Positions 34,860-44,022 of a stretch of 64,000 nt of DNA are shown here, piece by piece. The translations under genes were made by a program, and so were the position numbers. Source of the stretch: Ignavibacteria bacterium. Lineage in GTDB: Bacteria > Bacteroidota > Ignavibacteria > Tepidaquicellales > Tepidaquicellaceae. The stretch lies in contig JAQTLX010000001.1 of NCBI GenBank assembly GCA_028714695.1, positions 276,307-340,306 of the forward strand, read 5' to 3'. Numbering within the stretch: position 1 is the stretch's first letter; every line of letters begins with the position of its first letter. Below the pieces are notes generated by a model, which was not told where the DNA came from, made no database searches, and worked only from the letters and a program-made list of their open reading frames with translations.

Positions 34860-35627
34860 TTATTCGAAAAAGCCTCTGACAAATTCGTCGTCAGATTTTT
34901 GAAGTTCGTCGTATGTGCCTTCAGCCGCAAAGACGCCGTCTTTTAAAACAACTATTCTGTCGGCAGTCATTTTTGCACATTTCATATCATGTGTTACTAT
35001 CACGGATGTTACCTTGAACTTTTTCTGCATTTCAATTATTAAATTGCTAATCTCTTTCGATGTTGCAGGGTCAAGACCCGTTGTAGGCTCATCGTACAGC
35101 ATGATCTCAGGTTTTAATATTAACGTACGTGCCAGACCTATACGTTTTCGCATACCCCCCGATAGTTCGGAAGGCATTTTGTCAATAGATTCTACGAGTC
35201 CAACATTAGTGAGAGCCTCTTTAATCCTGTTCTCAACCTCATCGTCCGTTAATTTTTCATGTCTTACAAGAGGAAATTCAAGATTTTCTCTGACACTCAT
35301 CGAATCGTAAAGTGCGCCGCTTTGGAAAATAAATCCGATTTTCATTCTTAATTCCTGAAGTTCATCTATGTCAAGTTCTGGAACATTAATATTCAATACA
35401 TTTACCTTCCCGCTGTCGGGCGTCATCAGACCTACAATACACTTTAAAGTAACGGATTTACCGGAGCCGGATTTACCCAGTATTATAAGGCTTTCCCCCC
35501 TGTATATACTGATGTTTACATCTTTTAATACTTCGTTGTCGCCAAGGGTCTTTTTCAGATTTGAAATTTCAATTATAATTTCTTTGCCGTCAGGCGGTTT
35601 AGTTTCTATTTTCGGGATATCATTCAT
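34860..35627 (-). CDS. mlaF: MlaF-like ABC transporter ATP-binding protein
   Basis: A 255-residue ATPase. Walker A is LGKSGSGKSVT, the signature is LSGGMRKRIGLAR and Walker B is IMLYDEPTTGLDP with switch His in VTHDMKCA. The sequence after the signature (GLDPATSKEISNLI) matches MlaF/TTG2A. It powers phospholipid movement by the MlaE permease encoded 19 bases upstream. Confidence 0.95.
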   Translation of the reverse strand: MNDIPKIETKPPDGKEIIIEISNLKKTLGDNEVLKDVNISIYRGESLIILGKSGSGKSVTLKCIVGLMTPDSGKVNVLNINVPELDIDELQELRMKIGFIFQSGALYDSMSVRENLEFPLVRHEKLTDDEVENRIKEALTNVGLVESIDKMPSELSGGMRKRIGLARTLILKPEIMLYDEPTTGLDPATSKEISNLIIEMQKKFKVTSVIVTHDMKCAKMTADRIVVLKDGVFAAEGTYDELQKSDDEFVRGFFE

Positions 35628-35646
35628 TTTATTGAAATCATTTTAA

Positions 35647-36417
35647 TTAGTACAAAATCATTGTTAATTGAACGGCAACCATGTCAAGCAGAATTACGAA
35701 TATAGATGAATAGACGACCGATACATTAGCGGCGATGCCTACGCTTTCAGTACCTCTTGAAGCGTTATACCCCTGATATGAACCGACTAAGCCTATAGCG
35801 TAACCGAAAAAGAATGTCTTAATAGTCGCGGGTATAACATCTGCGAATGATAAAGCAGAGAACACGGTCGAGAAATACAATTGCAGACTTTGTCCGCTGA
35901 ATATATTCATCGCAGCAAAACCGCCTATGAGTGCGATTGTATCGGCATATATTATCAGCAGGGGAATCATCAAAGTAGTAGCGGTAATTCTTGTAACTAC
36001 AAGAAACTTGAAAGGATTGGTTGCTGAAACTTCCATAGCGTCAATTTGTTCGGATACCTTCATTGAACCAAGTTCAGCACCTATGCCGGAACCAATCTTG
36101 CCTGCACAAATTAATCCCGTAATAACGGGTCCGATTTCTCGAACGATGGAAATTGATATCATTGTCGGGATTAATGATACAGCGCCGAACTTTGTCAGCA
36201 TTGGTATTGACTGAAGTGCAAGAACAAAACCTATAATAAATCCGGTTAAACTGACAAGACCTAAAGACTTATTACCTATCTCAAAAAACTGTCTGAACGT
36301 CTCTTTAAATTCGTAAGGAGGTTTAAAGACTTCTTTAAAATATCTTACCGAAAAACGATATAAACCGTAAACTATCAGCAGTAAATCTGTCAGAAATTTT
36401 GGTAGTATGGAATTCAT
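35647..36417 (-). CDS. mlaE: MlaE family ABC transporter permease
   Basis: A 256-residue permease with five or six helices and the family pattern FIIGFVLALQSIPMLTKFGA, REIGPVITGLICAGKIGSGIGAELGSMKVSEQIDAMEV (the coupling region), and a C-terminal GTESVGIAANVSVVYSS. It forms the membrane core of the Mla transporter. No mlaB (STAS) or mlaC (periplasmic carrier) gene is beside it, which is usual outside Proteobacteria. Confidence 0.94.
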   Translation of the reverse strand: MNSILPKFLTDLLLIVYGLYRFSVRYFKEVFKPPYEFKETFRQFFEIGNKSLGLVSLTGFIIGFVLALQSIPMLTKFGAVSLIPTMISISIVREIGPVITGLICAGKIGSGIGAELGSMKVSEQIDAMEVSATNPFKFLVVTRITATTLMIPLLIIYADTIALIGGFAAMNIFSGQSLQLYFSTVFSALSFADVIPATIKTFFFGYAIGLVGSYQGYNASRGTESVGIAANVSVVYSSIFVILLDMVAVQLTMILY

Positions 36418-36434
36418 AAATAGTATTTAATAAA

Positions 36435-37067
36435 TTAGTAATCTCTTTTAATGTTAACATCAATAAACGGATTCGCGAATCCAAGCATGAGACCGAATGA
36501 TATATCGGAAATACCGGAATCATTTTTGCCGAACATGAACGTATGCCTTATCTTTATGTGAGGATAAATTAATAATTTGTGATTGCGTAATGCGTATCCG
36601 AGTGTGAGTTCCGGAAATGCCCCCTGTTTACTGAAGTTTGTAAAGTAACCGGCTCCCAGCGATATCACTCCCATGCCCTGGAGATAATGCGACGGTTCGA
36701 TATTCTTGCCTAAAAGCAAGTCGTATTTATATGAAAATCTTGTATGATGAGTAATGTTACCGGTAAAGATAAAAGAATATTCGAAAGCAAATCTGTGTTC
36801 GCCGAATTTGCCGAAACCCACGGAAATTTCTTTGGTAAGCCCCGCGTATATTTTTTTATCCTCATATAACAAAATCGGATTAACAAGATAAAGAAAGCCT
36901 GCAATCCCCACGGCTATTGGCGAATATGATGATGATTTTTCGGGCGAATTCTCATTGTTTATTAATAAATCCGGCCGCCTTACCGGAGGGAAATTTTGAG
37001 GGTTAACCTGAGGATAAATGCGGCCGAAGACCAAAAAAATTAATATTGTAGTAAGAATAATTTTCAA
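36435..37067 (-). CDS. Predicted outer-membrane barrel protein, first gene next to mlaE
   Basis: A 210-residue protein with a signal peptide (1-19) and alternating beta-strand pattern typical of small outer-membrane barrels (ISVGFGKFGEHRFAFEYSF, GVISLGAGYFTNFS, ISFGLMLGFANPF). I recognise no named family. It lies 17 bases upstream of mlaE on the same strand, so it may be the outer-membrane end of the same lipid route; that is inference from position. Confidence 0.6.
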   Translation of the reverse strand: MKIILTTILIFLVFGRIYPQVNPQNFPPVRRPDLLINNENSPEKSSSYSPIAVGIAGFLYLVNPILLYEDKKIYAGLTKEISVGFGKFGEHRFAFEYSFIFTGNITHHTRFSYKYDLLLGKNIEPSHYLQGMGVISLGAGYFTNFSKQGAFPELTLGYALRNHKLLIYPHIKIRHTFMFGKNDSGISDISFGLMLGFANPFIDVNIKRDY

Positions 37068-37083
37068 AGTTTCGATTTTACAA

Positions 37084-37860
37084 TTAAGTGTTTAAAAAAT
37101 AATAGAATGAATAAGACGCTTTAATGAAAAGAATTACACCGAGTACAAGTAAAACTATTCCGGAAATTATATTCAGTTTATTCACCGTTAAAGGATTAAT
37201 TTTCTTTTTATTTCCCGTAATCAGTTTCATTAATAAAAAGAACCATGTGTACGTTCCGATAAATGCCCCGACAGAAAACAAAAGCCCGCCGAAAAAAGAA
37301 GAATTCAGGAACGCATATCCTTTCATGTAACCGACTAATGCAAACCATGATGCCGGCAGCGTTAATGAAGATATACATAGCATGACTCCCATAAAAAACA
37401 ATCCGAACAAATTCGATTTTTTTATTTCGGGTACTTTCAGATGCTTGACTATTACACTCGCTTTCTCTTTTATCTTGCTCACTTTGTCAATCGCTGAATT
37501 GACTTTTTCAGATTCGTGTTCTTCGAGTTTACTGTATGAAATTTTTGATTTCATAATCTTGATACCGTATAATATTACCACCAGACAGCCTGCAAAGGTC
37601 AGCACTATCTTGATTATATAATTATTATCTACATAAAATTCCGATATTGTTTTTGGAAATAATGATATTATTAAATTGATACCGCCGAAAGCGATAAGAC
37701 AATAAAAGAAATCCATAAAAGCCGCGCCGTACGCGATTGCTTTACCTTCTCTTATTTCATTTTTAAAACCTTTTGAAATAATGGCAAAGGCAATAGGACC
37801 TACGGGCGGTATTGAAACAATAAAACCTGTCAAAATTCCTGTGATTATATTAATTAGCAT
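37084..37860 (-). CDS. LysE family amino acid exporter
   Basis: A 258-residue protein with six predicted helices and the LysE-type opening GFIVSIPPVGPIAFAIISKGFKNE, including the conserved PxGP. A charged segment of about 40 residues sits between helices 3 and 4 (about 110-150). Relatives export lysine, threonine or other small amino acids. It is 16 bases upstream of the barrel gene, so it may head the same transcript as the mla genes. Confidence 0.85.
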   Translation of the reverse strand: MLINIITGILTGFIVSIPPVGPIAFAIISKGFKNEIREGKAIAYGAAFMDFFYCLIAFGGINLIISLFPKTISEFYVDNNYIIKIVLTFAGCLVVILYGIKIMKSKISYSKLEEHESEKVNSAIDKVSKIKEKASVIVKHLKVPEIKKSNLFGLFFMGVMLCISSLTLPASWFALVGYMKGYAFLNSSFFGGLLFSVGAFIGTYTWFFLLMKLITGNKKKINPLTVNKLNIISGIVLLVLGVILFIKASYSFYYFLNT

Positions 37861-37931
37861 AAAATTAATTAGTTTTGTTCGTGATTCAATATTTTATTTG
37901 TATGTTTCTTGTTGTATCCCGCTTTCTCTAT

Positions 37932-38330
37932 TTATTCCGTTGTCTTTCCGTTAAATTTTTCGTCTGTTTTTTCCGCATCCTCTTTTGTCTTTCGAATTAT
38001 TCCATCTTCATGGTTCGGAGGCGAATAGATTGTATACAACTTCAAAGGCTCCGTATCCGATATATTGATTACATTATGTTTTGCGCCCGCAGGTACAATA
38101 ACGGCATCGCCGCCGGTTACGTCGTATTCATTTCCATCGATAATGCATTTGCCGTGTCCTTTTTCAAAACGAAAGAACTGGTCATTCTTTTCGTGTGTTT
38201 CCATTCCTATATCTTCTTTCGGCTTAAGGCTCATTAAAACCAACTGACTGTGTTTTGCAGTGTGCAAAACTTTGCGGAAATTATTATTTCCCAGTGTTTC
38301 TTTCTCGATATTGCTTTTGTATCCCTTCAT
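37932..38330 (-). CDS. Cupin domain protein
   Basis: A 132-residue single-domain cupin. Motif 1 is METHEKNDQFFRFEKGHG and motif 2 is PAGAKHNVIN, giving the usual His/Glu/Gln and His metal-binding positions. The closing segment YTIYSPPNHEDGIIRKTKEDAE is common in a subgroup of small bacterial cupins of unknown substrate. It follows an SDR gene by 47 bases on the same strand. Confidence 0.88.
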   Translation of the reverse strand: MKGYKSNIEKETLGNNNFRKVLHTAKHSQLVLMSLKPKEDIGMETHEKNDQFFRFEKGHGKCIIDGNEYDVTGGDAVIVPAGAKHNVINISDTEPLKLYTIYSPPNHEDGIIRKTKEDAEKTDEKFNGKTTE

Positions 38331-38377
38331 GTTGTGATATATTTATTTTTTTAAATTAATAATTTAGATGCAAGAAT

Positions 38378-39145
38378 TTATCTTGCAGTATATCCTCCGT
38401 CAATAACAAGTTCGCTTCCGGTGATGAATTTAGATTCATCCGAAGCGAGATATACGATACCGTAACCGACATCATCAGGCTCTCCCAGGTGCCCGAGCGG
38501 ATGAAGGTTTTCGAGTGCTTTTGTTCCTTCTTCCAAATTTCCGCTTTCTTTGATGAAATTATCTACCATGGGAGTCCTGATGAATGCGGGATGGATTGAA
38601 TTTACCCTGATTTTATCTTTTGCGTAAAACAGCGCATCTGTTTTTGTCATAAGTCTGACAGCGCCCTTTGAAGCATGATAAGGTGGAATATCAGCGGCGC
38701 CTACTAAACCATAAATGGATGACATATTTATAATGCTGCCGCCTCCGGCGGCTTTCATATATGGAATTGCATATTTGGAACAAAAAAATACACCCTTGAC
38801 GTTAATATTCATTACTTCGTCCCATTCTTTCGATGTGATTTCATGTGTAGGTTTGCTCGTTCCTGATATACCTGCATTATTTACAAGTATATCTATCTTT
38901 CCGAATTTTTTTTGAATTTTTGCCATTACATCTTTTACGTTTTCTTCATTTGACGTATCAAGATGCCAGAACCCGGCAATATAGCCCATTGCATTAATTT
39001 CTTTTGCAAGATTCTCTCCTTCTTTATCCAGTATATCCGTTATCGCCACTTTAGCATTTTCTTTTGCAAGAAGAATACAAGCGGCTTTACCTATTCCAAG
39101 GCTTCCGCCCGTTACAATAGCAACCTTATTTTCTACTCTCTTCAT
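38378..39145 (-). CDS. Short-chain dehydrogenase/reductase (SDR)
   Basis: A 255-residue classical SDR with the cofactor motif TGGSLGIG (about 13-20), NNAG, the catalytic Ser in NMSSIYG and YHASK (Tyr-x-x-x-Lys), ending in ITGSELVIDGGYTA. Asp 37 or so after the second strand (AITDILDKEG) points to NAD(H). The family includes glucose dehydrogenases and 3-oxoacyl-ACP reductases; the substrate is open. It lies upstream of the cupin gene. Confidence 0.9.
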   Translation of the reverse strand: MKRVENKVAIVTGGSLGIGKAACILLAKENAKVAITDILDKEGENLAKEINAMGYIAGFWHLDTSNEENVKDVMAKIQKKFGKIDILVNNAGISGTSKPTHEITSKEWDEVMNINVKGVFFCSKYAIPYMKAAGGGSIINMSSIYGLVGAADIPPYHASKGAVRLMTKTDALFYAKDKIRVNSIHPAFIRTPMVDNFIKESGNLEEGTKALENLHPLGHLGEPDDVGYGIVYLASDESKFITGSELVIDGGYTAR

Positions 39146-39339
39146 TTCTCTGCCGTAATTTTCTTCCTTTGGTTTTTTAATTTATGGATCTAACTAATTT
39201 AATAAATATCTGTTTGTCACTTATCCGTTTTCCAATTTTAATTAATAAAAAATACCGAATGGAAATTGATAAAGTAATAGTGCAGAGGGATGAATATGGG
39301 ACTAATCCGCATGGATTAGGAATTAATCGACGATTATTT

Positions 39340-41316
39340 TTATTTTAATACAACAAGTTTTTTTGTCATTACAAAATTATTTCCTGCTCCGGTTATGATT
39401 CGATAAAGGTAAACTCCGCTTGATATGCCCGAAGCATCAAACTGTACCGTGTGATAACCTGCTGTTCTGGCTTCATTTACAATTGTCCTGACTATACGCC
39501 CCGTTAAATCAAAAATTGTGATGTTTACTTTAGTGTCTTCGGGTAGTTCAAAATTTATCTTAGTTATTGGATTGAACGGATTAGGATAGTTTTGAGACAG
39601 ATCGAATTTTGAAGGGATGCCGACTAATATAGAGCCGCTCAGGTTATAATATTCAAAGTTTCCGTTGTAATCAATTTGTTTCAATCTGTAATAGTATTCT
39701 CCCGTTTGCATGTTTCTGTCTTCAAAAGAATAGTTGAACGGAGAATTACTAGTCCCGTTTCCTTTGACAAATCCTGTCTTAATCCATTTTTCTATTTTTG
39801 TTTTTCTTTCTATATCAAAGCCGGAATTGTTCTGCTCTAACGTAGTTACCCAGTTTAGAATTATATTCTTATTTTTAAAAAATGCGGAAAACGAAGAAAG
39901 ATGTACAGGTGTAATCGTATTAAATACGCTTTCATTAATGTCGAAATTATTTCCATTGCGGTAATCCTGCCAGACAACAAATGAACCGAAATTGCCATCG
40001 CTTACTATCATAGGGTTAAGCTGCTCGTTTTCGACAGTACAGATCGGAGAACCTCCCGCTGACCAGTTTAAAGCAGCCGCAGAAGATATTAGTTGGATGT
40101 AGATGTCGGAATTTCCTTCGCGATAATCTTCCCATGTAATGTATGCACCGCTTTTACCATCGCTTGTAATCTGGGACTTAATTTGATTGTTTGCGGCTGT
40201 GCAAATTGTGACGCCTGTTGCTGTCCAAAGTAAAGCGCCGGAATAACTTACATGCTGTGCATATATATCGGCGGTAATACCTGTACGGTAATCTGTCCAG
40301 GATATGATTGCACCTCCTAAACCGTCACTCACTATTTTGGGGTCGATTTGCGCGTATGCGACATTGTTATTCATTACGACACCATCTACTACCCACATTA
40401 TTCCGCCTAATGGGTCAAGCCGTTGAGCATAGATATTATAATCAGTTTCACTTCTGTAGTCATACCATGTAATTATTGCACCTCCTGCTTCGTCACTGCA
40501 AATATCAGGTTTAAGTTGATCTGTTGCCATAGTACATGTTGCTACGCCGTTTGTTGTCCACAGCATTGCGCCGTCGTATCCTGCACGTTGAGAATAGATA
40601 TCGTAATTCCCTGCACGATTGTCAAACCAAGTAATTATTGCACCGCCGCTGCCGTCACAAACAAGTTTAGGGCCTCGCTGTGCTGCAGCCTGGTTGCATA
40701 CACTAACTCCGTTTGCAGTCCATATCACTACTCCATTAGCATTAATACGCTGGGCATAAATATCTGCGAAACCATTATTGCTGCGATAATCCTGCCATGA
40801 GAAAATCGCACCTCCAAGTCCATCGCTTACCATTGATACCGAATCCTGGTCAAAATTTTCAATACAGACAGGCACACCATTAATATTCCACCGCACTTCA
40901 CCGTTTGAATTGACTCTTTGTGTAAAAATGTCTGCCGCTGCACTTCCGCGGTAAGATTCCCAGGTGATAATTGCGCCTCCGCTGTCATCTGTAATTATAG
41001 TAGGATTTAGATTGCTGTCCTGAGTACATATTGGGATGCCATTTGTAGTCCACAGTGCATTTCCAAAAGAATTCATACGTTGTGCATAGATTTCAAATTT
41101 TCCGCTTCGTTTGTCCTGCCATGCGATAATAGCGCCGCCTTTTCCGTCTGTCGTAATTACGGGATTAACCTGATTATATTCGGCATTACAAACGGGACTT
41201 ACCGCCCATTGAGAATAAATTGAACCGGAAGTAAGAATGAATGCGGCAAAAATTAATCCGAATAAACGAGATAGTTGATTAATATAAGTCTTTGATTTTA
41301 GAGGTATTATTGTCAT
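39340..41316 (-). CDS. Exported repeat (propeller-like) protein with T9SS sorting domain, paralogue A
   Basis: A 658-residue exported protein with a signal segment up to about residue 35. Residues about 45-470 are eight tandem repeats of about 54 residues, each with the pattern SDGxGGAIITWxDYR, DIYAQR, LW, NGVxICT; the eighth is shorter. The regular SDG/DYR/YAQR/LW spacing fits blades of a beta-propeller. A further beta domain follows (about 475-570; VHLSSFSAFFKNKNI to YYYRLKQIDYNG), then a T9SS domain with QNYPNPFNPITKIN. Two paralogues lie at 47051-50601 but lack the extra beta domain. Function unknown. Confidence 0.85.
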   Translation of the reverse strand: MTIIPLKSKTYINQLSRLFGLIFAAFILTSGSIYSQWAVSPVCNAEYNQVNPVITTDGKGGAIIAWQDKRSGKFEIYAQRMNSFGNALWTTNGIPICTQDSNLNPTIITDDSGGAIITWESYRGSAAADIFTQRVNSNGEVRWNINGVPVCIENFDQDSVSMVSDGLGGAIFSWQDYRSNNGFADIYAQRINANGVVIWTANGVSVCNQAAAQRGPKLVCDGSGGAIITWFDNRAGNYDIYSQRAGYDGAMLWTTNGVATCTMATDQLKPDICSDEAGGAIITWYDYRSETDYNIYAQRLDPLGGIMWVVDGVVMNNNVAYAQIDPKIVSDGLGGAIISWTDYRTGITADIYAQHVSYSGALLWTATGVTICTAANNQIKSQITSDGKSGAYITWEDYREGNSDIYIQLISSAAALNWSAGGSPICTVENEQLNPMIVSDGNFGSFVVWQDYRNGNNFDINESVFNTITPVHLSSFSAFFKNKNIILNWVTTLEQNNSGFDIERKTKIEKWIKTGFVKGNGTSNSPFNYSFEDRNMQTGEYYYRLKQIDYNGNFEYYNLSGSILVGIPSKFDLSQNYPNPFNPITKINFELPEDTKVNITIFDLTGRIVRTIVNEARTAGYHTVQFDASGISSGVYLYRIITGAGNNFVMTKKLVVLK

Positions 41317-41476
41317 ATAATATTCACTTTATGTATTCCAAAATAGTACATATTAAAGATACTGAATGAAGTTAATTTAATATATAGAGCATAAGGACGA
41401 AAAGAGAGTTAGACCCAGAGGACAGGTCATGCAGACGGGGGTTTTTGAATCATATAATGAACATTCATAATACTGT

Positions 41477-42433
41477 TTATGAAATCTTGTTCTGTGATTT
41501 TTCAAAAGACTCTTTTATTAATTCCGATATCTTTGTTACGCGAATGCCTTCCTTATCCGCCTCGATTGGTTTTAAACCGTAGCGAATTCTATACAGATAC
41601 GTAATCTCAGCGCCCAAATAAAGGATAACTCCTGAATAGTAAATCCAGACAAATAGAATAATGAATGAAGCCGCGGCGCCGTATGTCGAAGAATAAGAAC
41701 TTCTGCCGAGATAAAGTCCGATTAAATACTTTCCAATAAAAAACAAGAATGAAGTAACGAGGGCGCCTATCCAAACGTACTTCCATGATATACGCACGTT
41801 AGGCAGATATTTAAATATTAGAGCAAAAAGAATAGTAATAATAAGAAATGAACCCGCATAATTATATATTTCGGCAGTCGGAATAATAGATGGAAAGATA
41901 TCACCAATATACTTATTTAGTAAGGTGAGTACCGAATCCGCAATGAGAGAAACCATGAGTACAAAACTTGAGGCAATTACCATTGAGAACGAAACAATTC
42001 GTGTTCGGATAAAATTTCTTATTCCGCGTCCGGGTTTGAGTTCAATCCCCCAAATTATATTTAGCGATTCCTGCAGTTCTATGAAAACCGTAACAGCGCC
42101 TAAGATCAGAAGTACGATACTCATTATTGCGGCAAATATTCCCGTTGAGGTATTTGATGCCCCTTTTATTATTGTATTCAGCATATTAGCACCTTCGGTA
42201 CCGATAAGTTTGTTTGCCTCGTTTACTATACCGATGCGCGCATTATCTTCGCCGAAAAATAAACCCACAAATGATATAACTATGAGGAGCATGGGACCGA
42301 TTGAGAAGGCTGTATAATAAGATAATGCAGCCGCCATTTTCAGACCTTTGTCGTCTATGAATTGATTTACCGAATCTATCAGTAATCTTGGAAGTTCTTT
42401 TATGGTGAATTTTTTCTTATTCAAAGTAGACAT
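41477..42433 (-). CDS. YihY/BrkB family inner-membrane protein
   Basis: A 318-residue protein with about six helices matching YihY/UPF0761 (once called RNase BN). Visible marks are KMAAALSYYTAFSIGPMLLI near the N-terminus, FIELQESLNIIWG, NVRISWKYVWIGALVTSFLF and YGAAASFIILFVWIYYSGVILYLGAEITY. I set the start at 42433, where the conserved N-terminus begins. The role is uncertain; envelope transport or lipid handling has been proposed. It lies at the end of the lipoprotein and stress-type cluster behind a terminator. Confidence 0.9.
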   Translation of the reverse strand: MSTLNKKKFTIKELPRLLIDSVNQFIDDKGLKMAAALSYYTAFSIGPMLLIVISFVGLFFGEDNARIGIVNEANKLIGTEGANMLNTIIKGASNTSTGIFAAIMSIVLLILGAVTVFIELQESLNIIWGIELKPGRGIRNFIRTRIVSFSMVIASSFVLMVSLIADSVLTLLNKYIGDIFPSIIPTAEIYNYAGSFLIITILFALIFKYLPNVRISWKYVWIGALVTSFLFFIGKYLIGLYLGRSSYSSTYGAAASFIILFVWIYYSGVILYLGAEITYLYRIRYGLKPIEADKEGIRVTKISELIKESFEKSQNKIS

Positions 42434-42496
42434 TAGTTTATAAATATTTCTTATTGTCAGATTTATGTCCCATATTATTACCGCATTGCTTTTACA

Positions 42497-42531
42497 AAAA
42501 AAGGAGGAATACAATATATTCATCCTTTTTT
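42497..42531 (-). terminator. Intrinsic terminator after the DUF4382-like lipoprotein gene
   Basis: Read on the minus strand, a 15-position stem with one mismatch (AAAAAAGGATGAATA against TATTCCTCCTTTTTT) and a 5-base loop, ending in a T-run. It is 12 bases after the stop of the upstream lipoprotein gene and 64 bases before the yihY start, so it separates the two. Confidence 0.82.
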
Positions 42532-42542
42532 ATAGTTGATTG

Positions 42543-43262
42543 TCAGTCGGGCATTCCATTTTTGTCGTTATCCCTGAATGCTTTAAAATTGTGGTTAATA
42601 TTGTCTTTTATGTTATTGTCTATGTCATTTGAATTTTCATTAACCATCGGATTCATCCACGTCCCGTTTTTTATAAACCAGATATACGGTTTAACCGTTA
42701 ATGTAATATTTGTTACACTTATCGAAGTAAACGGAATATTGTCAGGGAACTGGAGTATCTGATGTGCAGACTTTGTTGACCTGTATACGAAATAGTTTCC
42801 AAGATACCACCCTTTCACGATAACGGAGTATCTGCCGTTCGAATCCGCAAATTCAAGATCAGGGGGAGTTTCATTGTCATTTAATTTGTGCACTTCGAAT
42901 TTAATCTTTTTGTAATCTCCCGCGGGAATAAATGCAGAACTTATTAATTTACAATCAGAAGACATGTCCATGAACATCACAAACGGGCCGGTTTTGAATT
43001 CCGAAGAATCTTCAGCCGTGTTTGACAATTCCATTTTAATGTCTTTGATTAGTATTTTTACTGTGTCAAGCCTGATAATATCCTGTAGATCACCGATTGT
43101 ATCTGCCGAACTAATTCCGCTTAAACTCATATTGTTGATTTGAGCCGGGGCGGTCGTTGAGTCGCTGCAGCCGAAAAAACCTGCCGCGAAAATGAACATT
43201 GATAAAACAACCGACACAATAATAAATGCGTCTACTTCTTTCTTCCATATTGGTTTTGTCAT
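42543..43262 (-). CDS. Lipoprotein with DUF4382-like domain
   Basis: With the start at 43262 the protein has 239 residues and a lipoprotein signal ending in FFGC (Cys31); the frame stays open to an earlier Met at 43319, but that would bury the signal. The body resembles DUF4382 proteins: a beta-sandwich with DTVKILIKDIKMEL, SAFIPAGDYKKIKFEV and ISVTNITLTVKPYIWF. The last 35 residues are Asn/Asp-rich (NSNDIDNNIKDNINHN). Such lipoproteins are common and uncharacterised in Bacteroidota. Confidence 0.6.
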   Translation of the reverse strand: MTKPIWKKEVDAFIIVSVVLSMFIFAAGFFGCSDSTTAPAQINNMSLSGISSADTIGDLQDIIRLDTVKILIKDIKMELSNTAEDSSEFKTGPFVMFMDMSSDCKLISSAFIPAGDYKKIKFEVHKLNDNETPPDLEFADSNGRYSVIVKGWYLGNYFVYRSTKSAHQILQFPDNIPFTSISVTNITLTVKPYIWFIKNGTWMNPMVNENSNDIDNNIKDNINHNFKAFRDNDKNGMPD

Positions 43263-43369
43263 TATATTTTTTACTATATTAAACCCAAATAAATTATCAG
43301 GGTAATCATTTCTTTTCATAACTGTAGTAGCCGGCTTCTTTTATAACTTTATCACGAATTTATTCCTGC

Positions 43370-43972
43370 CTACTTCGTGCCATTAAGAACTGCTATAAGT
43401 TCAGTAACTTCTATTTGTAACTTGGACTCGTACATTATCTTCGATTCTTCAGGATTAAGTTCTTCCCTGCCCGTGTTATTGACAAATTTTATGAGATTGC
43501 CATTGTCAAAGTAGAATTCCTTACCCGGTTCACCCGAATCTTTACCTTCGTTTTTTGAACCTTTATCCTGAATGAACACGAATACAAGTTTTCCGTCCAT
43601 AAGATAATATTCTTCGGTTCTTTCACTTATGCCTTTATGCGGATAGACCTGTATTCTTACTAGTTTGTCGCCGTCGTAATATGCATCGAATTTTTCCCAT
43701 TTTTGTTTGGTGTCTTCGCTGGCATTTGATGTTTTTATATCGACTGTCTTTTTCTTTAAGACTTTTTCTGCGAGTTTCTTTTCCTCTTCGGCTCTATATT
43801 TGGAAATAGAAACGACGATTTCGTCTTTCTTTATTTGCTGCTGCTTTTTTACGCTGTTTGAATCTTTGCTTTTGTCTGCTGTTGATTCATTCTTCGATGT
43901 ATCTTTGCCGCAGTTGATTAAGACAAATGATAATAAGATGATTGTTATTATCAGAAGATTTTTGCTTTTCAT
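43370..43972 (-). CDS. Lipoprotein of unknown function
   Basis: A 200-residue protein with a signal ending in FVLINC (Cys21), a lipobox. After a Lys/Ser/Asn-rich linker comes a compact domain (about 60-195) with YDGDKLVRIQVYPHKGISER and YYLMDGKLVFVF, in which a beta-strand plus DG turn repeats. This looks like MORN- or toxin-reporter-like small beta hairpins, but I recognise no family with confidence. It sits among other lipoprotein genes on the same strand. Confidence 0.6.
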   Translation of the reverse strand: MKSKNLLIITIILLSFVLINCGKDTSKNESTADKSKDSNSVKKQQQIKKDEIVVSISKYRAEEEKKLAEKVLKKKTVDIKTSNASEDTKQKWEKFDAYYDGDKLVRIQVYPHKGISERTEEYYLMDGKLVFVFIQDKGSKNEGKDSGEPGKEFYFDNGNLIKFVNNTGREELNPEESKIMYESKLQIEVTELIAVLNGTK

Positions 43973-44022
43973 GATATTATTATATTTTTTTTGTTATAAG
44001 TAATAATTTTTTTGTTGCCGGT

